Assembly (NCBI GenBank): GCA_902784785.1
Contig: CACZWF010000010.1
Coordinates: 1 to 64,000 of the forward strand
Direction of reading: 5' to 3'
Length of the DNA stretch: 64,000 bases
Origin: an uncultured Bacteroidia bacterium
GTDB taxonomy: Bacteria > Bacteroidota > Bacteroidia > Bacteroidales > UBA932
Shown here: one piece after another, positions 1 through 8,033 of the stretch
How positions within the stretch are numbered: the first letter of the stretch is position 1
Layout of the letters: every line of letters begins with the position of its first letter
Notes under the pieces: model-generated
What the model was told of the DNA's origin: nothing
Database searches by the model: none
Seen by the model: the letters and a program-made list of their open reading frames with translations, nothing else
Made by a program: the position numbers and the translations under genes

Positions 1-2557
1 TGCCGCCATTATCGGTGCTGGTACCTATTTTGACAAGTTTGTTGTAATGCGTATAACTTAAATCGATAAGTTCGCTGCCGGCTTCTCCGCCGATGGATGA
101 CACTTCTTCAGACTGAGGAACGATGATATTGTTGGTGAAATAATGAGTCGCAGAACCCATGACGCCGACCAGGGCGGTATTGTCGGTCAGCGCGCCGCCA
201 TCCGCGCCATTCCGCGTGTCACCGATAATGGAACAGTTGCTGATGCTGGAACAGGTCTGTATGGCGTCGATGGCTATCCAGGATGGGCTCAATCCTGTTT
301 TATAGGACGATTGGCCGGTCGTCGTATAAGAGCCCCTCACGGAACAGTTGTTCATACAGAAAAGGTCGAGACCATTGATGTTGATGGTACAGCCATACCG
401 GTTTGAAATAGAATTGGCATCGAAAGAACATTCGTCAATGAAAAGATAGGCATACTTGTCACTGGAACCTTCCGAATAAATGGCGCCTCCGGTGCCGGAG
501 TAATTGCCGGTGAAGGAGGACCGGAATGCCTGAACCCCCTTCCAACCGTGGATACAGACGGCCCCGCCCATATTGTTGGCATGGTTATTCTTGAGGACAA
601 TCCGAGTAAGATCGATGAATGATTCATCTTCCACATAGAAGGCGCCACCGTCCTTGGTCGCGGAGTTTCCTTCTACCGTACAATCTTTGAAGTACATACT
701 TGTGGCTTTACCACCCTTGCCATACACGGCCACCGCGCCGCCGTATTGCGCCTGGTTATCCTTGAATATCGCGTTGCGGACATTGTTTCCGAGCGATTCC
801 CTGAAACTCTCCACTTCCAAGGCCCCTCCATATAATGCGGCGGAGTTACCCTGGAAAGTGACAGGTTTTTCATTGCCGATTTCCAGTCTTCCTTTCTCGC
901 CCACACTGATGGCGCCTGCGTTCCCGGAAGCAACATTCTCTTTGAAACTGCCTCCTTCGATAGAAACGTGATGATCAGAAACGCGCATTCCGGCACCATA
1001 TTTCGCTTTGTTGCCGGTCAGCACGCAGTCTTTCATGGACGCACTGGTTTTCATAAAAATGGCGCCGCCGTCACGGGTGTTCTCGTTACCATTGGCTGTA
1101 AAAGTGGTATTCTCAATCAACACTTCGGAACCGCTGCTGTAGAAATCGACGGCTCCGCCCTTCCAGGCGACATTGCCCGAGAAGGTACATCCACTGATGG
1201 CGATGACGGCGTTGGAGTCACAGTCGATGGCGCCGCCAAAACCGGTACCGCTGGTTCGATTGATGTCATCACACAAGGCCTCATTCTCGTTGAAAACGCA
1301 GTCTACTAATTTCACAGACCCTCCGGACATCGCAATCGCTCCACCGTTCGTCGCCTTGTTTCCGGAAAATGAGCAGTCCGTGAACTCCCAGGTTCCAGAG
1401 GAAATCTTGATGGCTCCGCCGTCTTCTCCACCTTCCAGCGCGACCGTAACCCGACCGCCGACAAAATTGACGCCTTGGATCTCGACATCGACCTCTCCAT
1501 TTATCTCAAGGATCCTGTGCGCATTGTTTCCGGAGAAAACAGTCTCATTCTTTATGCCTATGATGCTGAAGCGGACATCTTCTTCGTAAGACAAGGTGGA
1601 ATTCGTCCCCCAGTCATAGGTGCCGGCCCCGAGATTGAAGACGGAACCGTTGAGTTTGGTCGCGGTTATACCGTTCAATGAAAGCAAACTCCACATCTTG
1701 GCGGCGCTCATTGCGTTTTCCCAGCTGCTTCCGTCCTTTTTACCCGCGCCTTCAACGGTTACACAGTAGGATTTGGAAGGAATGACCTCCTTGAGTTCAT
1801 ATCGATATACGGTATTGGGGGCCAGATTGTCAATGTCGCATTCATATTCTCCGGACTCGGTGTAGATCCCCTCTCCCGAATAGGTTTTTATCTTCAACCC
1901 TTGCGCGTGCGCTCCGGGAACGACCGTCAGATAATACGTCCCGGCCCCAAGCGTGGTCGTTGAGACCGTGGAAGCCGGAGAATTAACGGCACTGACAACG
2001 GGAACGGCGCCGGAACAGTCGACAACCATGGTGCCGACCAGCGCGCTGCCGTCGGCGCTGGTGACTTCCATTTTGGTCGTTTCCGTACCCGCCTTGAGTT
2101 GGATTCCCAGAACGGCATTCATGTTTTTGAAGGAGATTCTGTTGTCTGATCCGACCTTACCGACAGAGAGTGTCTCAGGGGAAGTGCTGGTGGGTTGTGA
2201 ATGGGCGATGCTGATCTGCGTTGTATTGCCCTCCGCGGAATCCATCGCGGAAGTAGGAAATACGGCAAACAGGGCGGTTCTGTTGCCGGGATTTGTCGCC
2301 ACAAAACTGCCTGTGGCGGTTCCTCCGCCTGCCACCAACGTCGGCGTCATGGTACTGCCATCATTCAATACAAGTTGAATTTGATCGCCGGGAAGCCAGA
2401 AAGATTGCTGACTGGAGCCCGACACGAGGTCTTCTAGGGTCGCCGTGAAAACAACCTTTCCTCCGGAGGTTTCTCCACCCCCTTGATCGGCTTCTTTCTT
2501 ACAGGCCAGGAAGGCTGCAAGAAACGAAAAAACAAGTAATAGATGAATCCTTTTCAT
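1..2557 (-). CDS. Pmp-repeat beta-helix surface lipoprotein (partial, C-terminus beyond left edge)
   Basis: The minus-strand ATG is at 2555-2557 and the frame stays open to the edge, giving at least 852 residues with no stop. The N-terminus is a lipoprotein signal ending LAAFLAC-KK. Residues about 30-230 look like the N-terminal part of fimbrillin-type proteins (WLPGDQI, then a strand-rich region). From about residue 350 the protein is built of repeats carrying GGAI/GGAV and F-x-x-N, for example CSFSGNKATNGGAIAMSGG and CTFSGNVAWKGGAVDF. This is the signature of polymorphic outer-membrane (Pmp) repeats forming a right-handed beta-helix. I infer a surface-exposed adhesin-like or glycan-binding lipoprotein; the substrate is unknown. 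It starts 22 bases after the stop of the endonuclease/phosphatase gene and is probably co-transcribed with it. Confidence 0.85.
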   Translation of the reverse strand, partial: MKRIHLLLVFSFLAAFLACKKEADQGGGETSGGKVVFTATLEDLVSGSSQQSFWLPGDQIQLVLNDGSTMTPTLVAGGGTATGSFVATNPGNRTALFAVFPTSAMDSAEGNTTQISIAHSQPTSTSPETLSVGKVGSDNRISFKNMNAVLGIQLKAGTETTKMEVTSADGSALVGTMVVDCSGAVPVVSAVNSPASTVSTTTLGAGTYYLTVVPGAHAQGLKIKTYSGEGIYTESGEYECDIDNLAPNTVYRYELKEVIPSKSYCVTVEGAGKKDGSSWENAMSAAKMWSLLSLNGITATKLNGSVFNLGAGTYDWGTNSTLSYEEDVRFSIIGIKNETVFSGNNAHRILEINGEVDVEIQGVNFVGGRVTVALEGGEDGGAIKISSGTWEFTDCSFSGNKATNGGAIAMSGGSVKLVDCVFNENEALCDDINRTSGTGFGGAIDCDSNAVIAISGCTFSGNVAWKGGAVDFYSSGSEVLIENTTFTANGNENTRDGGAIFMKTSASMKDCVLTGNKAKYGAGMRVSDHHVSIEGGSFKENVASGNAGAISVGEKGRLEIGNEKPVTFQGNSAALYGGALEVESFRESLGNNVRNAIFKDNQAQYGGAVAVYGKGGKATSMYFKDCTVEGNSATKDGGAFYVEDESFIDLTRIVLKNNHANNMGGAVCIHGWKGVQAFRSSFTGNYSGTGGAIYSEGSSDKYAYLFIDECSFDANSISNRYGCTININGLDLFCMNNCSVRGSYTTTGQSSYKTGLSPSWIAIDAIQTCSSISNCSIIGDTRNGADGGALTDNTALVGVMGSATHYFTNNIIVPQSEEVSSIGGEAGSELIDLSYTHYNKLVKIGTSTDNGG

Positions 2558-2579
2558 GGCCGTATTGTTAGGTTAAATG

Positions 2580-3536
2580 TCACAATTTGACGGTTGCGGT
2601 AATCGCCAGATGGTCCGACGGGTACCACTGTACATCATCAATAGGGTAGGTCACGATGATGCGGCGAAAATCCGAGGCGGAGCAGTCTTTTGTCAAAATA
2701 TGGTCTATCCTGCGCTCCGGATGTCCCCCGGAATAACTTTCCCAAGGATAATAATACTTGTCCGAACTCCCACTCATGGTCCCCCATCTGGCATTGATAT
2801 TGCCGTCTCTCCAATAACTGATCAGGGTACTGTATACATCCGGTTCGTGTGAGCGCGAACTGTTCATATCACCAAATAAAATAGCAGGTGCGTCCCCGGC
2901 CTTTTCCGCCGCGAAACGGTTGACGACTTTTGCCATGTTCAGGGCTCCGCCATGATCCGGGTGGGGAAGATGGGTCGGGAAAGCCCAGAAGATCTTTCCG
3001 CTTGCAATGTGCTTGAACTTTATCCAGAGGCAGGTGCGCTCCGGGTTCCCGCATTTTTGATATGCGTCAGCAGGATTCGTGTACCAAGTGTCTTCTTCTT
3101 TTGAAAGCCACACATATCCGCATTCTTCCAGTTCCAACGTCGCGCTGTTATAAGCAAAACCATCGGCATAGTTGTATTTGAGATTCCCTTCTGCGTCCGG
3201 ACGGTTGGGCCATTGGAGGCTCCACTGGTAGTTCTTGATGGAAGCGCACATGGCCTGCAGGGAATACTTGCCTCCGGGGATATGGGTTTCATCCACTTCA
3301 TTAAAACCGATGAGGTCCGCCTTGGCAGAAGCAATCGTCCCGGCCAGGGCTTTTCGGACGATCGGGTTATCCATGGACATTTCCGTAATCCGGTTTGCCG
3401 GCTTGAGTACGTTGAACGTGGCCACGACAATGGAAACCTCTCCTTCCGGATTTTGTCCGTTCTCGGGGCCGGCCCCTTTTCCACAGGCACTCACGAGCAC
3501 TATCGCGATGAATGTGAACCAAAAAAGTTTTTTCAT
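2580..3536 (-). CDS. endonuclease/exonuclease/phosphatase-family lipoprotein
   Basis: A 318-residue protein with lipoprotein signal MKKLFWFTFIAIVLVSAC-G. This start was chosen over an upstream in-frame Met, which would bury the signal. The EEP fold motifs appear in order: TFNVLKP near residue 41, GFNEVDE near 77 (metal-binding Glu), THLPHPDHGG near 190, GDMNSS near 220, RIDHIL near 276 and SDHLAI near the end. The family hydrolyses phosphodiesters (nucleic acids, phospholipids, inositol phosphates). With a lipoprotein anchor this one probably acts outside the inner membrane on an extracellular or lipid substrate, which the sequence does not define. It is the first gene of a two-gene unit with the beta-helix lipoprotein and has its own -7 box at 3570-3577. 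Confidence 0.85.
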   Translation of the reverse strand: MKKLFWFTFIAIVLVSACGKGAGPENGQNPEGEVSIVVATFNVLKPANRITEMSMDNPIVRKALAGTIASAKADLIGFNEVDETHIPGGKYSLQAMCASIKNYQWSLQWPNRPDAEGNLKYNYADGFAYNSATLELEECGYVWLSKEEDTWYTNPADAYQKCGNPERTCLWIKFKHIASGKIFWAFPTHLPHPDHGGALNMAKVVNRFAAEKAGDAPAILFGDMNSSRSHEPDVYSTLISYWRDGNINARWGTMSGSSDKYYYPWESYSGGHPERRIDHILTKDCSASDFRRIIVTYPIDDVQWYPSDHLAITATVKL

Positions 3537-3569
3537 ATAAATATCGTCGATAAAAGGATTTTCTCGGGC

Positions 3570-3577
3570 CAAAGCTA
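3570..3577 (-). promoter_or_regulatory. Bacteroidetes -7 box for the EEP lipoprotein gene
   Basis: Minus strand reads TAGCTTTG, matching TAnnTTTG, 34 bases before the ATG at 3536. It directly follows the T-tract of the upstream terminator, so the -33 region lies inside the terminator stem and no clear TTTG is seen there. Confidence 0.5.
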
Positions 3578-3609
3578 TAAAAAAAATCCAGAGCCTCTTA
3601 TGCTCTGGA
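3577..3609 (-). terminator. rho-independent-type terminator after the TPR regulator gene
   Basis: A perfect 8-bp stem (TCCAGAGC at 3587-3594 with GCTCTGGA at 3602-3609) and 7-base loop is followed on the minus strand by a run of T (3579-3586). It sits about 100 bases past the stop of the TPR gene at 3710 and just before the promoter of the next gene. Confidence 0.75.
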
Positions 3610-3709
3610 AAAAATCGGGAATAATCCTATGTTCTCGGGAGAAATAAACCCTTGGTTTTCAAATCCCTAATTATTATTGTAAATAAATTTCGGGAAACGA
3701 TATAAAGCG

Positions 3710-5287
3710 TCAGATTTCGGAAATTTTCCTTTTGAAGTCCTCCTCCGATAGGGCAAGACGGGTCTTGAGTATCGACCTCAGATTCTGTACGGTCTTAACG
3801 GAACAATGCAACATGCCGGCAATTTCCGCACTGTCCTCGATGCCCAGTTTAATCAACGCAAGAACACGCAGTTCATTGCTGAGAATCTCCGTGCGCTTGG
3901 GAACAATTTTCTGTTCCGGCTTGAGACAAGCGTTTACTTCTTCTATATAATTGGGGAAAATCTCCATAAATGCGCTGTCGAAATTATGGAACAACTCCCT
4001 CCTTTCGTCGGAAGCCGTCTCCCCGGATGGGCTGGTAAACTCAAGAACCTGCTCGATATGTCCTTTTCTAATGCTGGAGTTGATCTTTGTGCGAAACAAA
4101 TCCAGGCGCTTGATATAGGAAGAGTATAGCTGAAAAGCCACACCAATATATTTTTTTGAGATTCTATCGGATAGTTCCAACTTGTTTTTAATAGAAATAA
4201 TCCTCAGACGCGAACGATTATTGATCCATAAAGCAAAAACCACGGCAACCAGGAGGAGAGATATCAGCGCGATGGCAAACATAAGTTCCCTGTTTGCCTT
4301 CTGAATTAACTGCGTATTCCTGTCATTAATCTTAATGGTTTGTTCCACTCCGTCTACCACACGCTTTTTTGAGCCCAACTTCCGAAGGGAGGAAAAATAG
4401 TAATCCGATATCTTTTTGGCCGCTTCTACTTCATTGATACTGTTCAACAACGATTCCACCCTCAGAAGAGATGCAATGTCCTGATTGCTGTTCTCCACTT
4501 CGACAATAGCCGATTGCAGGAGGTCATCCAGTGCCTCACCGGTGAGTTTTCCTTCATATAAATATACGATGGCAAAACGATCATAGAGGCAGGTCGCATA
4601 AGCAGCCGAATGTTTGTCTTCAATGATGGACATACGCAAATCATTGTATCTCCTCGCCTCGGATATATTCCCTTTTCTTGCCTCCTTTCTTTCAATGCTG
4701 CGAAGATAATGCAGACTCATCGTATCCGACACCATCATCAGGGAATCCCTGTAAACATTGAATTGCTTGCGATACTTCTGCTTAAAGGAAGCGGGGATGT
4801 TATAATCTGAGTACAGGTTTCTATATAGCAAGGCAACGGAATGATAATAACGAACCCGCTCTCCTCCCGAAAGTTTCTCTACGGGGACAGGCGAAAGGGT
4901 TTCCTGCGCTTCAATATAATAGCCGTATTCTGACAGCAATGTGGCCAGGGCAATCTGCGCTTGAACTTTCAGAGAATCTCTACCGTACTCCTGCGCATAT
5001 AGGATCGCTTTTTCCATATATACCAGAGCAGAGTCGGCCACGCTGTTGGAGAACGCCATCGAAATATCATAATACAGTTCTATCTCATCATCAACGGTTT
5101 CTCCGGGGAAACAGTTCTTCAACGCCTCTATTTCCTTCTCTTTCTTCGCCGCATAGACATCCGTACTGTCCAGCTTGACCAGTAACTCCTCCATCAGTCC
5201 CCTGGTCCTGTCCGTATGGGGCAATTCAAACTTGGGGCTGGATAAAATCAGCAACGACGATACAAATATGAGAAGAAAGTTTTGCAT
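3710..5287 (-). CDS. TPR membrane regulator with C-terminal LuxR-like HTH (DUF6377-like)
   Basis: A 525-residue protein. The start MQNFLLIFVSSLLIL gives a signal or anchor segment; the longer frame begins inside the promoter. Residues about 30-320 are helical, TPR-like repeats, expected in the periplasm. One strong membrane span (FAIALISLLLVAVVFALWI, about residues 333-353) is followed by a short coiled segment and a cytoplasmic C-terminus. The end contains a helix-turn-helix of LuxR/GerE flavour (ELRVLALIKLGIEDSAEIA, then SVKTVQNLRSILKTRL). Bacteroidetes have many such one-component membrane sensors, where periplasmic TPRs sense a signal and the HTH controls transcription. The neighbouring EEP/beta-helix lipoprotein pair is a possible target, but that is inference. 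Confidence 0.8.
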   Translation of the reverse strand: MQNFLLIFVSSLLILSSPKFELPHTDRTRGLMEELLVKLDSTDVYAAKKEKEIEALKNCFPGETVDDEIELYYDISMAFSNSVADSALVYMEKAILYAQEYGRDSLKVQAQIALATLLSEYGYYIEAQETLSPVPVEKLSGGERVRYYHSVALLYRNLYSDYNIPASFKQKYRKQFNVYRDSLMMVSDTMSLHYLRSIERKEARKGNISEARRYNDLRMSIIEDKHSAAYATCLYDRFAIVYLYEGKLTGEALDDLLQSAIVEVENSNQDIASLLRVESLLNSINEVEAAKKISDYYFSSLRKLGSKKRVVDGVEQTIKINDRNTQLIQKANRELMFAIALISLLLVAVVFALWINNRSRLRIISIKNKLELSDRISKKYIGVAFQLYSSYIKRLDLFRTKINSSIRKGHIEQVLEFTSPSGETASDERRELFHNFDSAFMEIFPNYIEEVNACLKPEQKIVPKRTEILSNELRVLALIKLGIEDSAEIAGMLHCSVKTVQNLRSILKTRLALSEEDFKRKISEI

Positions 5288-5303
5288 TTTTTCTAAACCT
5301 GGG

Positions 5304-5311
5304 CAAATATA
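5304..5311 (-). promoter_or_regulatory. -7 box for the TPR regulator
   Basis: Minus strand TATATTTG matches TAnnTTTG, 16 bases before the ATG at 5287. No clean TTTG is seen at the -33 position. Confidence 0.5.
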
Positions 5312-5350
5312 AGTTTTTTCTGAGAAAACAGAAAACCCGTTCAATGCCGG

Positions 5351-6337
5351 CTATGCGTGAGCCGCCACCAACCCGATGCCGGCGAGAAGGGAGAGGGCGA
5401 AGGTGCTGAGGACCAGCAGGGGGAGCATAGGATCGAGGGCCCGGTCCGTGCGCGTCCAGACGCCTTTCAGATGAAGGGCGTAGAGGGGCAGGGTCAGCAG
5501 AAACAGCCACCGCAACCAAGGGAACTCGGCGGAAGGAACAAGTTCAGACGCCGCAATCCCGCGAAGGGCCATCCACATAAAGAGAATCACACACATCCAG
5601 CCGGCGACGATCAACACCGTCTGGTAAATGCGGGCGCGGTGTTCCCCCAGTTTGATAGCCACGGTCACCCGTGTGGCGGCATCGGAACGCATATCGCGGA
5701 TATTGTTGACATTGAGCACGCCCACGCTGAAAAAACCGATGGCGGCAGCCGGAAGAAGAATCAAAAGCGGCAGGGAATGCGCGCAAACAAAATAGCCGCC
5801 TCCCACCGAAACCAAGCCGAAGAAAATAAAGACAAACACATCGCCCAAACCGCGATAGCCATAAGGGCGTTTGCCCAGCGTATAATGCATCGCAGCCCAA
5901 ATGGCGGCAGCCCCCAGCATCAACAACAAAACGGGCACCCACGCAAAGAGCTCTCCGAAACTGCAATAGACCATCAGCAGGCCGCTCAGGCAGCAAGCCG
6001 CAGCGACTGAAGCAATCAGTCGTTTCATCTCGGGAATGGAGAGTCCGCCGTCCTGCAAGGAATAACGGATGCCCTGCCTATCCTCCCGAGCGGTACCACT
6101 GGGCGTGTCTCCCAACTCATTGGAGAGGTTGGAAAGAATCTGCAGCAGTACGGTGGTCAACAGCAAAAAGAGGACAGTCGCAATCGGATAAGCCGCCTGA
6201 ACCGCGAAATCCGAAGAAAGCCCCGAGCCGGCAACTAAAGCAGAGGAAAACGCGATGAATATGCCCAGCACGACGCCCGAGAGCGACAGGGGCAGCGTCC
6301 GCAGACGCATCGAACGAACACAAGCAGCAAAGGTCAT
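5351..6337 (-). CDS. menA: 1,4-dihydroxy-2-naphthoate polyprenyltransferase
   Basis: A 328-residue integral membrane UbiA-superfamily prenyltransferase. The N-terminus MRLRTLPLSLSGVVLG is the usual first helix. The first Asp-rich site reads NELGDTPSGTAREDRQG, the MenA form of NDxxD. NNIRDMRSDAATRVTVAIKLG is the second Asp-rich loop. About nine hydrophobic segments follow the family pattern. The enzyme attaches a polyprenyl chain to DHNA to give demethylmenaquinone. Its start lies 3 bases after the stop of the methyltransferase gene that performs the next step, which supports menA over other UbiA members and indicates an operon. Confidence 0.93.
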   Translation of the reverse strand: MTFAACVRSMRLRTLPLSLSGVVLGIFIAFSSALVAGSGLSSDFAVQAAYPIATVLFLLLTTVLLQILSNLSNELGDTPSGTAREDRQGIRYSLQDGGLSIPEMKRLIASVAAACCLSGLLMVYCSFGELFAWVPVLLLMLGAAAIWAAMHYTLGKRPYGYRGLGDVFVFIFFGLVSVGGGYFVCAHSLPLLILLPAAAIGFFSVGVLNVNNIRDMRSDAATRVTVAIKLGEHRARIYQTVLIVAGWMCVILFMWMALRGIAASELVPSAEFPWLRWLFLLTLPLYALHLKGVWTRTDRALDPMLPLLVLSTFALSLLAGIGLVAAHA

Positions 6338-6340
6338 CCT

Positions 6341-7141
6341 TTATTGATTATTTGTGGCGGAATTTTGCTCATCCGCCCGCACCCCCACATATTGCCGGCA
6401 GATGCCCAGGGTGTAGGCTTTATGCCGGACCTCCGCGTAGCCGCACGAGCGCATAATCCCCATCCATTCTTCTTTCCCGGGAAAACGGAGGACGGAAGCA
6501 GGCAGATAGCGGTAAGCCGCCTTGTCGCCGGAAATCCAGCCCCCGATCAAAGGCAGGATATGGGTAAAATACAAATTATAGAACCAACGCAGCACGGGCG
6601 TGGCGGGCACGGACAGTTCCAAAATCACCAGTCGTCCGCCGGGCTTGAGCACCCGCAGAATCTCCCGCAAGGCCTGTTCGCGGTGTTCGAAATTGCGGAT
6701 GCCGAAAGCGATGGTCACGCAATCGAAGGTCCCGTCCGCAAAAGGCATCGCCTCGCTGTTGCCCTGAAGGGTCGAAATCGTCACGGAGGAAGCCCCTTTT
6801 GCCGAAGCGCCTTCGGCAAACCCCGCACGGGCCACTTTCTCGCGCATCACCGCCAGCATTCCTTCGGAAAGATCCAGCCCCGTGATGGCGCAAGGAAGAG
6901 AACGACGGACGCAGCGACGGGCTATCTCCAGACTGAAATCTCCCGTCCCGCAAGCCACGTCCAGCACCGCATAAGGCCGACCCTCATCCGCGTCGCCGGC
7001 GGGCGGCAAAATCTCCTTGAGAGCCCGCTTGCGCCAGGTCCTGTCGACACCCAATGACAACAGATGATTGAGCCGGTCATAATCCCCGGCAATCGTATTG
7101 AACAGTGTCCGAATTTTATCGGCCTGGGGACCTCCGCTCAT
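6341..7141 (-). CDS. ubiE: demethylmenaquinone methyltransferase
   Basis: A 266-residue class I SAM methyltransferase (UbiE/MenG). The UbiE N-terminus is clear: IRTLFNTIAGDYDRLNHLLS followed by WRKRALKEI. SAM motif I is VLDVACGTGDFSLEIA, the acidic motif II is TGLDLSEGML, and FGIRNF with LVILELS are further UbiE signatures. It methylates demethylmenaquinone to menaquinone. It sits between the small lipoprotein gene (6 bases away) and menA (3 bases away). In an anaerobic Bacteroidales it would serve fumarate respiration. Some 10-15 residues around EGASAKGASS look like a low-complexity loop insertion. Confidence 0.93.
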   Translation of the reverse strand: MSGGPQADKIRTLFNTIAGDYDRLNHLLSLGVDRTWRKRALKEILPPAGDADEGRPYAVLDVACGTGDFSLEIARRCVRRSLPCAITGLDLSEGMLAVMREKVARAGFAEGASAKGASSVTISTLQGNSEAMPFADGTFDCVTIAFGIRNFEHREQALREILRVLKPGGRLVILELSVPATPVLRWFYNLYFTHILPLIGGWISGDKAAYRYLPASVLRFPGKEEWMGIMRSCGYAEVRHKAYTLGICRQYVGVRADEQNSATNNQ

Positions 7142-7147
7142 TGCGCG

Positions 7148-7876
7148 CTACTCCGACTTTGTCTTGAACTCCAAGGTATTGGCATAATGTGCCTTGCCGT
7201 TCATACTGACCACCGCGCGGACCCAATACCAGGTGTTGGCCGTCAGGCTGCTGAGCGCGCAGTTGTAGGAGCCGTCTTCGCCGATCGTGGACACATCGAC
7301 ATATTGACGACGCACGCTCTGAACGTCACTGAAATCAGTGTCCGTCCACTCGACACCCACCTTGGCCTTCGCCTTTTCTTCCGTCGTCAACACCGCCAGG
7401 GCATTCACGGTGGCCCCGGTCATCGTGGTGTCCTTCACAGCGACAGTCGCGCAGAAATCCTGCGTTTTGAAATGCAGCACTTCCGCCACCAACGAGACGC
7501 CCATCACAGACAGATGCGGCATAAAATAATAGTCCTTGCCCGGCGACAGACCCTCAATGACAGTGCTGAATTGACCATTCCCGATGTCGTAGGTCTTGAC
7601 CGGCGTCGTCGTTCCGAGGTCATACATATCATAGCGGTCCACCGGCGTGTCGCTTTGGCAATAATAGAATTTCAAGCCCATCGTCCCGGTCCCGGCGAAA
7701 TTCTGGAACTTCACCTCGGCGTTCAATTTGGCGGAAATAGGGCCGACATCCTCTGCGGCCATCGTATTCAGATAGACATAAGACAATGGCTCTGAAGAAC
7801 TTTTATCCTTATTACAGGAAAGAAACGCAAAGGGCGCCACGACCATCATCAAAAAAGGAAGAATGTACTTTTTCAT
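7148..7876 (-). CDS. small Fn3-like lipoprotein of unknown function
   Basis: A 242-residue protein with lipoprotein signal MKKYILPFLMMVVAPFAFLSC-NKD. The start was set at this Met because the longer frame only translates the promoter repeat. The mature part is two beta-sandwich-like units with Fn3-type endings (VIEGLSPGKDYYFMPHLSV and LTANTWYWVRAVVSMNG), related in style to the repeats of the large lipoproteins at 13-23 kb. No catalytic motif is seen. It is transcribed from a promoter carried on a dispersed repeat (7894-7925) and leads directly into ubiE-menA, so it could be the first gene of that operon by chance insertion of a promoter. Function unknown. Confidence 0.75.
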   Translation of the reverse strand: MKKYILPFLMMVVAPFAFLSCNKDKSSSEPLSYVYLNTMAAEDVGPISAKLNAEVKFQNFAGTGTMGLKFYYCQSDTPVDRYDMYDLGTTTPVKTYDIGNGQFSTVIEGLSPGKDYYFMPHLSVMGVSLVAEVLHFKTQDFCATVAVKDTTMTGATVNALAVLTTEEKAKAKVGVEWTDTDFSDVQSVRRQYVDVSTIGEDGSYNCALSSLTANTWYWVRAVVSMNGKAHYANTLEFKTKSE

Positions 7877-7887
7877 AGCACTGCATA

Positions 7888-7950
7888 TTTTTACAAATTT
7901 ACGAGCAAGCCGAGAGAAAAGCAAATTTATTTGCTATTCCGAGGCGAAAG
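7888..7950 (-). repeat. dispersed promoter repeat, copy 1
   Basis: On the minus strand this copy shares the core 'TTTGC TTTTCTCTCGGCTTGCTCG TAAATTTG' with the copy at 27209-27240. It contains a full Bacteroidetes promoter: TTTG (complement of 7922-7925), 20 bases, TAAATTTG (complement of 7894-7901). The ATG of the lipoprotein gene follows 17 bases later. The left flank (TTTCGCCTCGGAATAGCAAA) is a diverged form of the flank in the copies at 25.4 and 27.2 kb. Confidence 0.75.
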
Positions 7951-7986
7951 TAAAACCCCGCGAAGCGGGAACATACGAATTTTTTT

Positions 7987-7994
7987 TATCTTTG
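7987..7994 (+). promoter_or_regulatory. -7 box for mrp
   Basis: TATCTTTG matches TAnnTTTG, 39 bases before the mrp ATG. A short hairpin (CCCGC/GCGGG, 7957-7969) lies about 18 bases upstream; no TTTG is seen at -33. Confidence 0.5.
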
Positions 7995-8033
7995 CGTCCG
8001 CAGAAGCCCCAACGGCTTCCTCCCAACAATACT

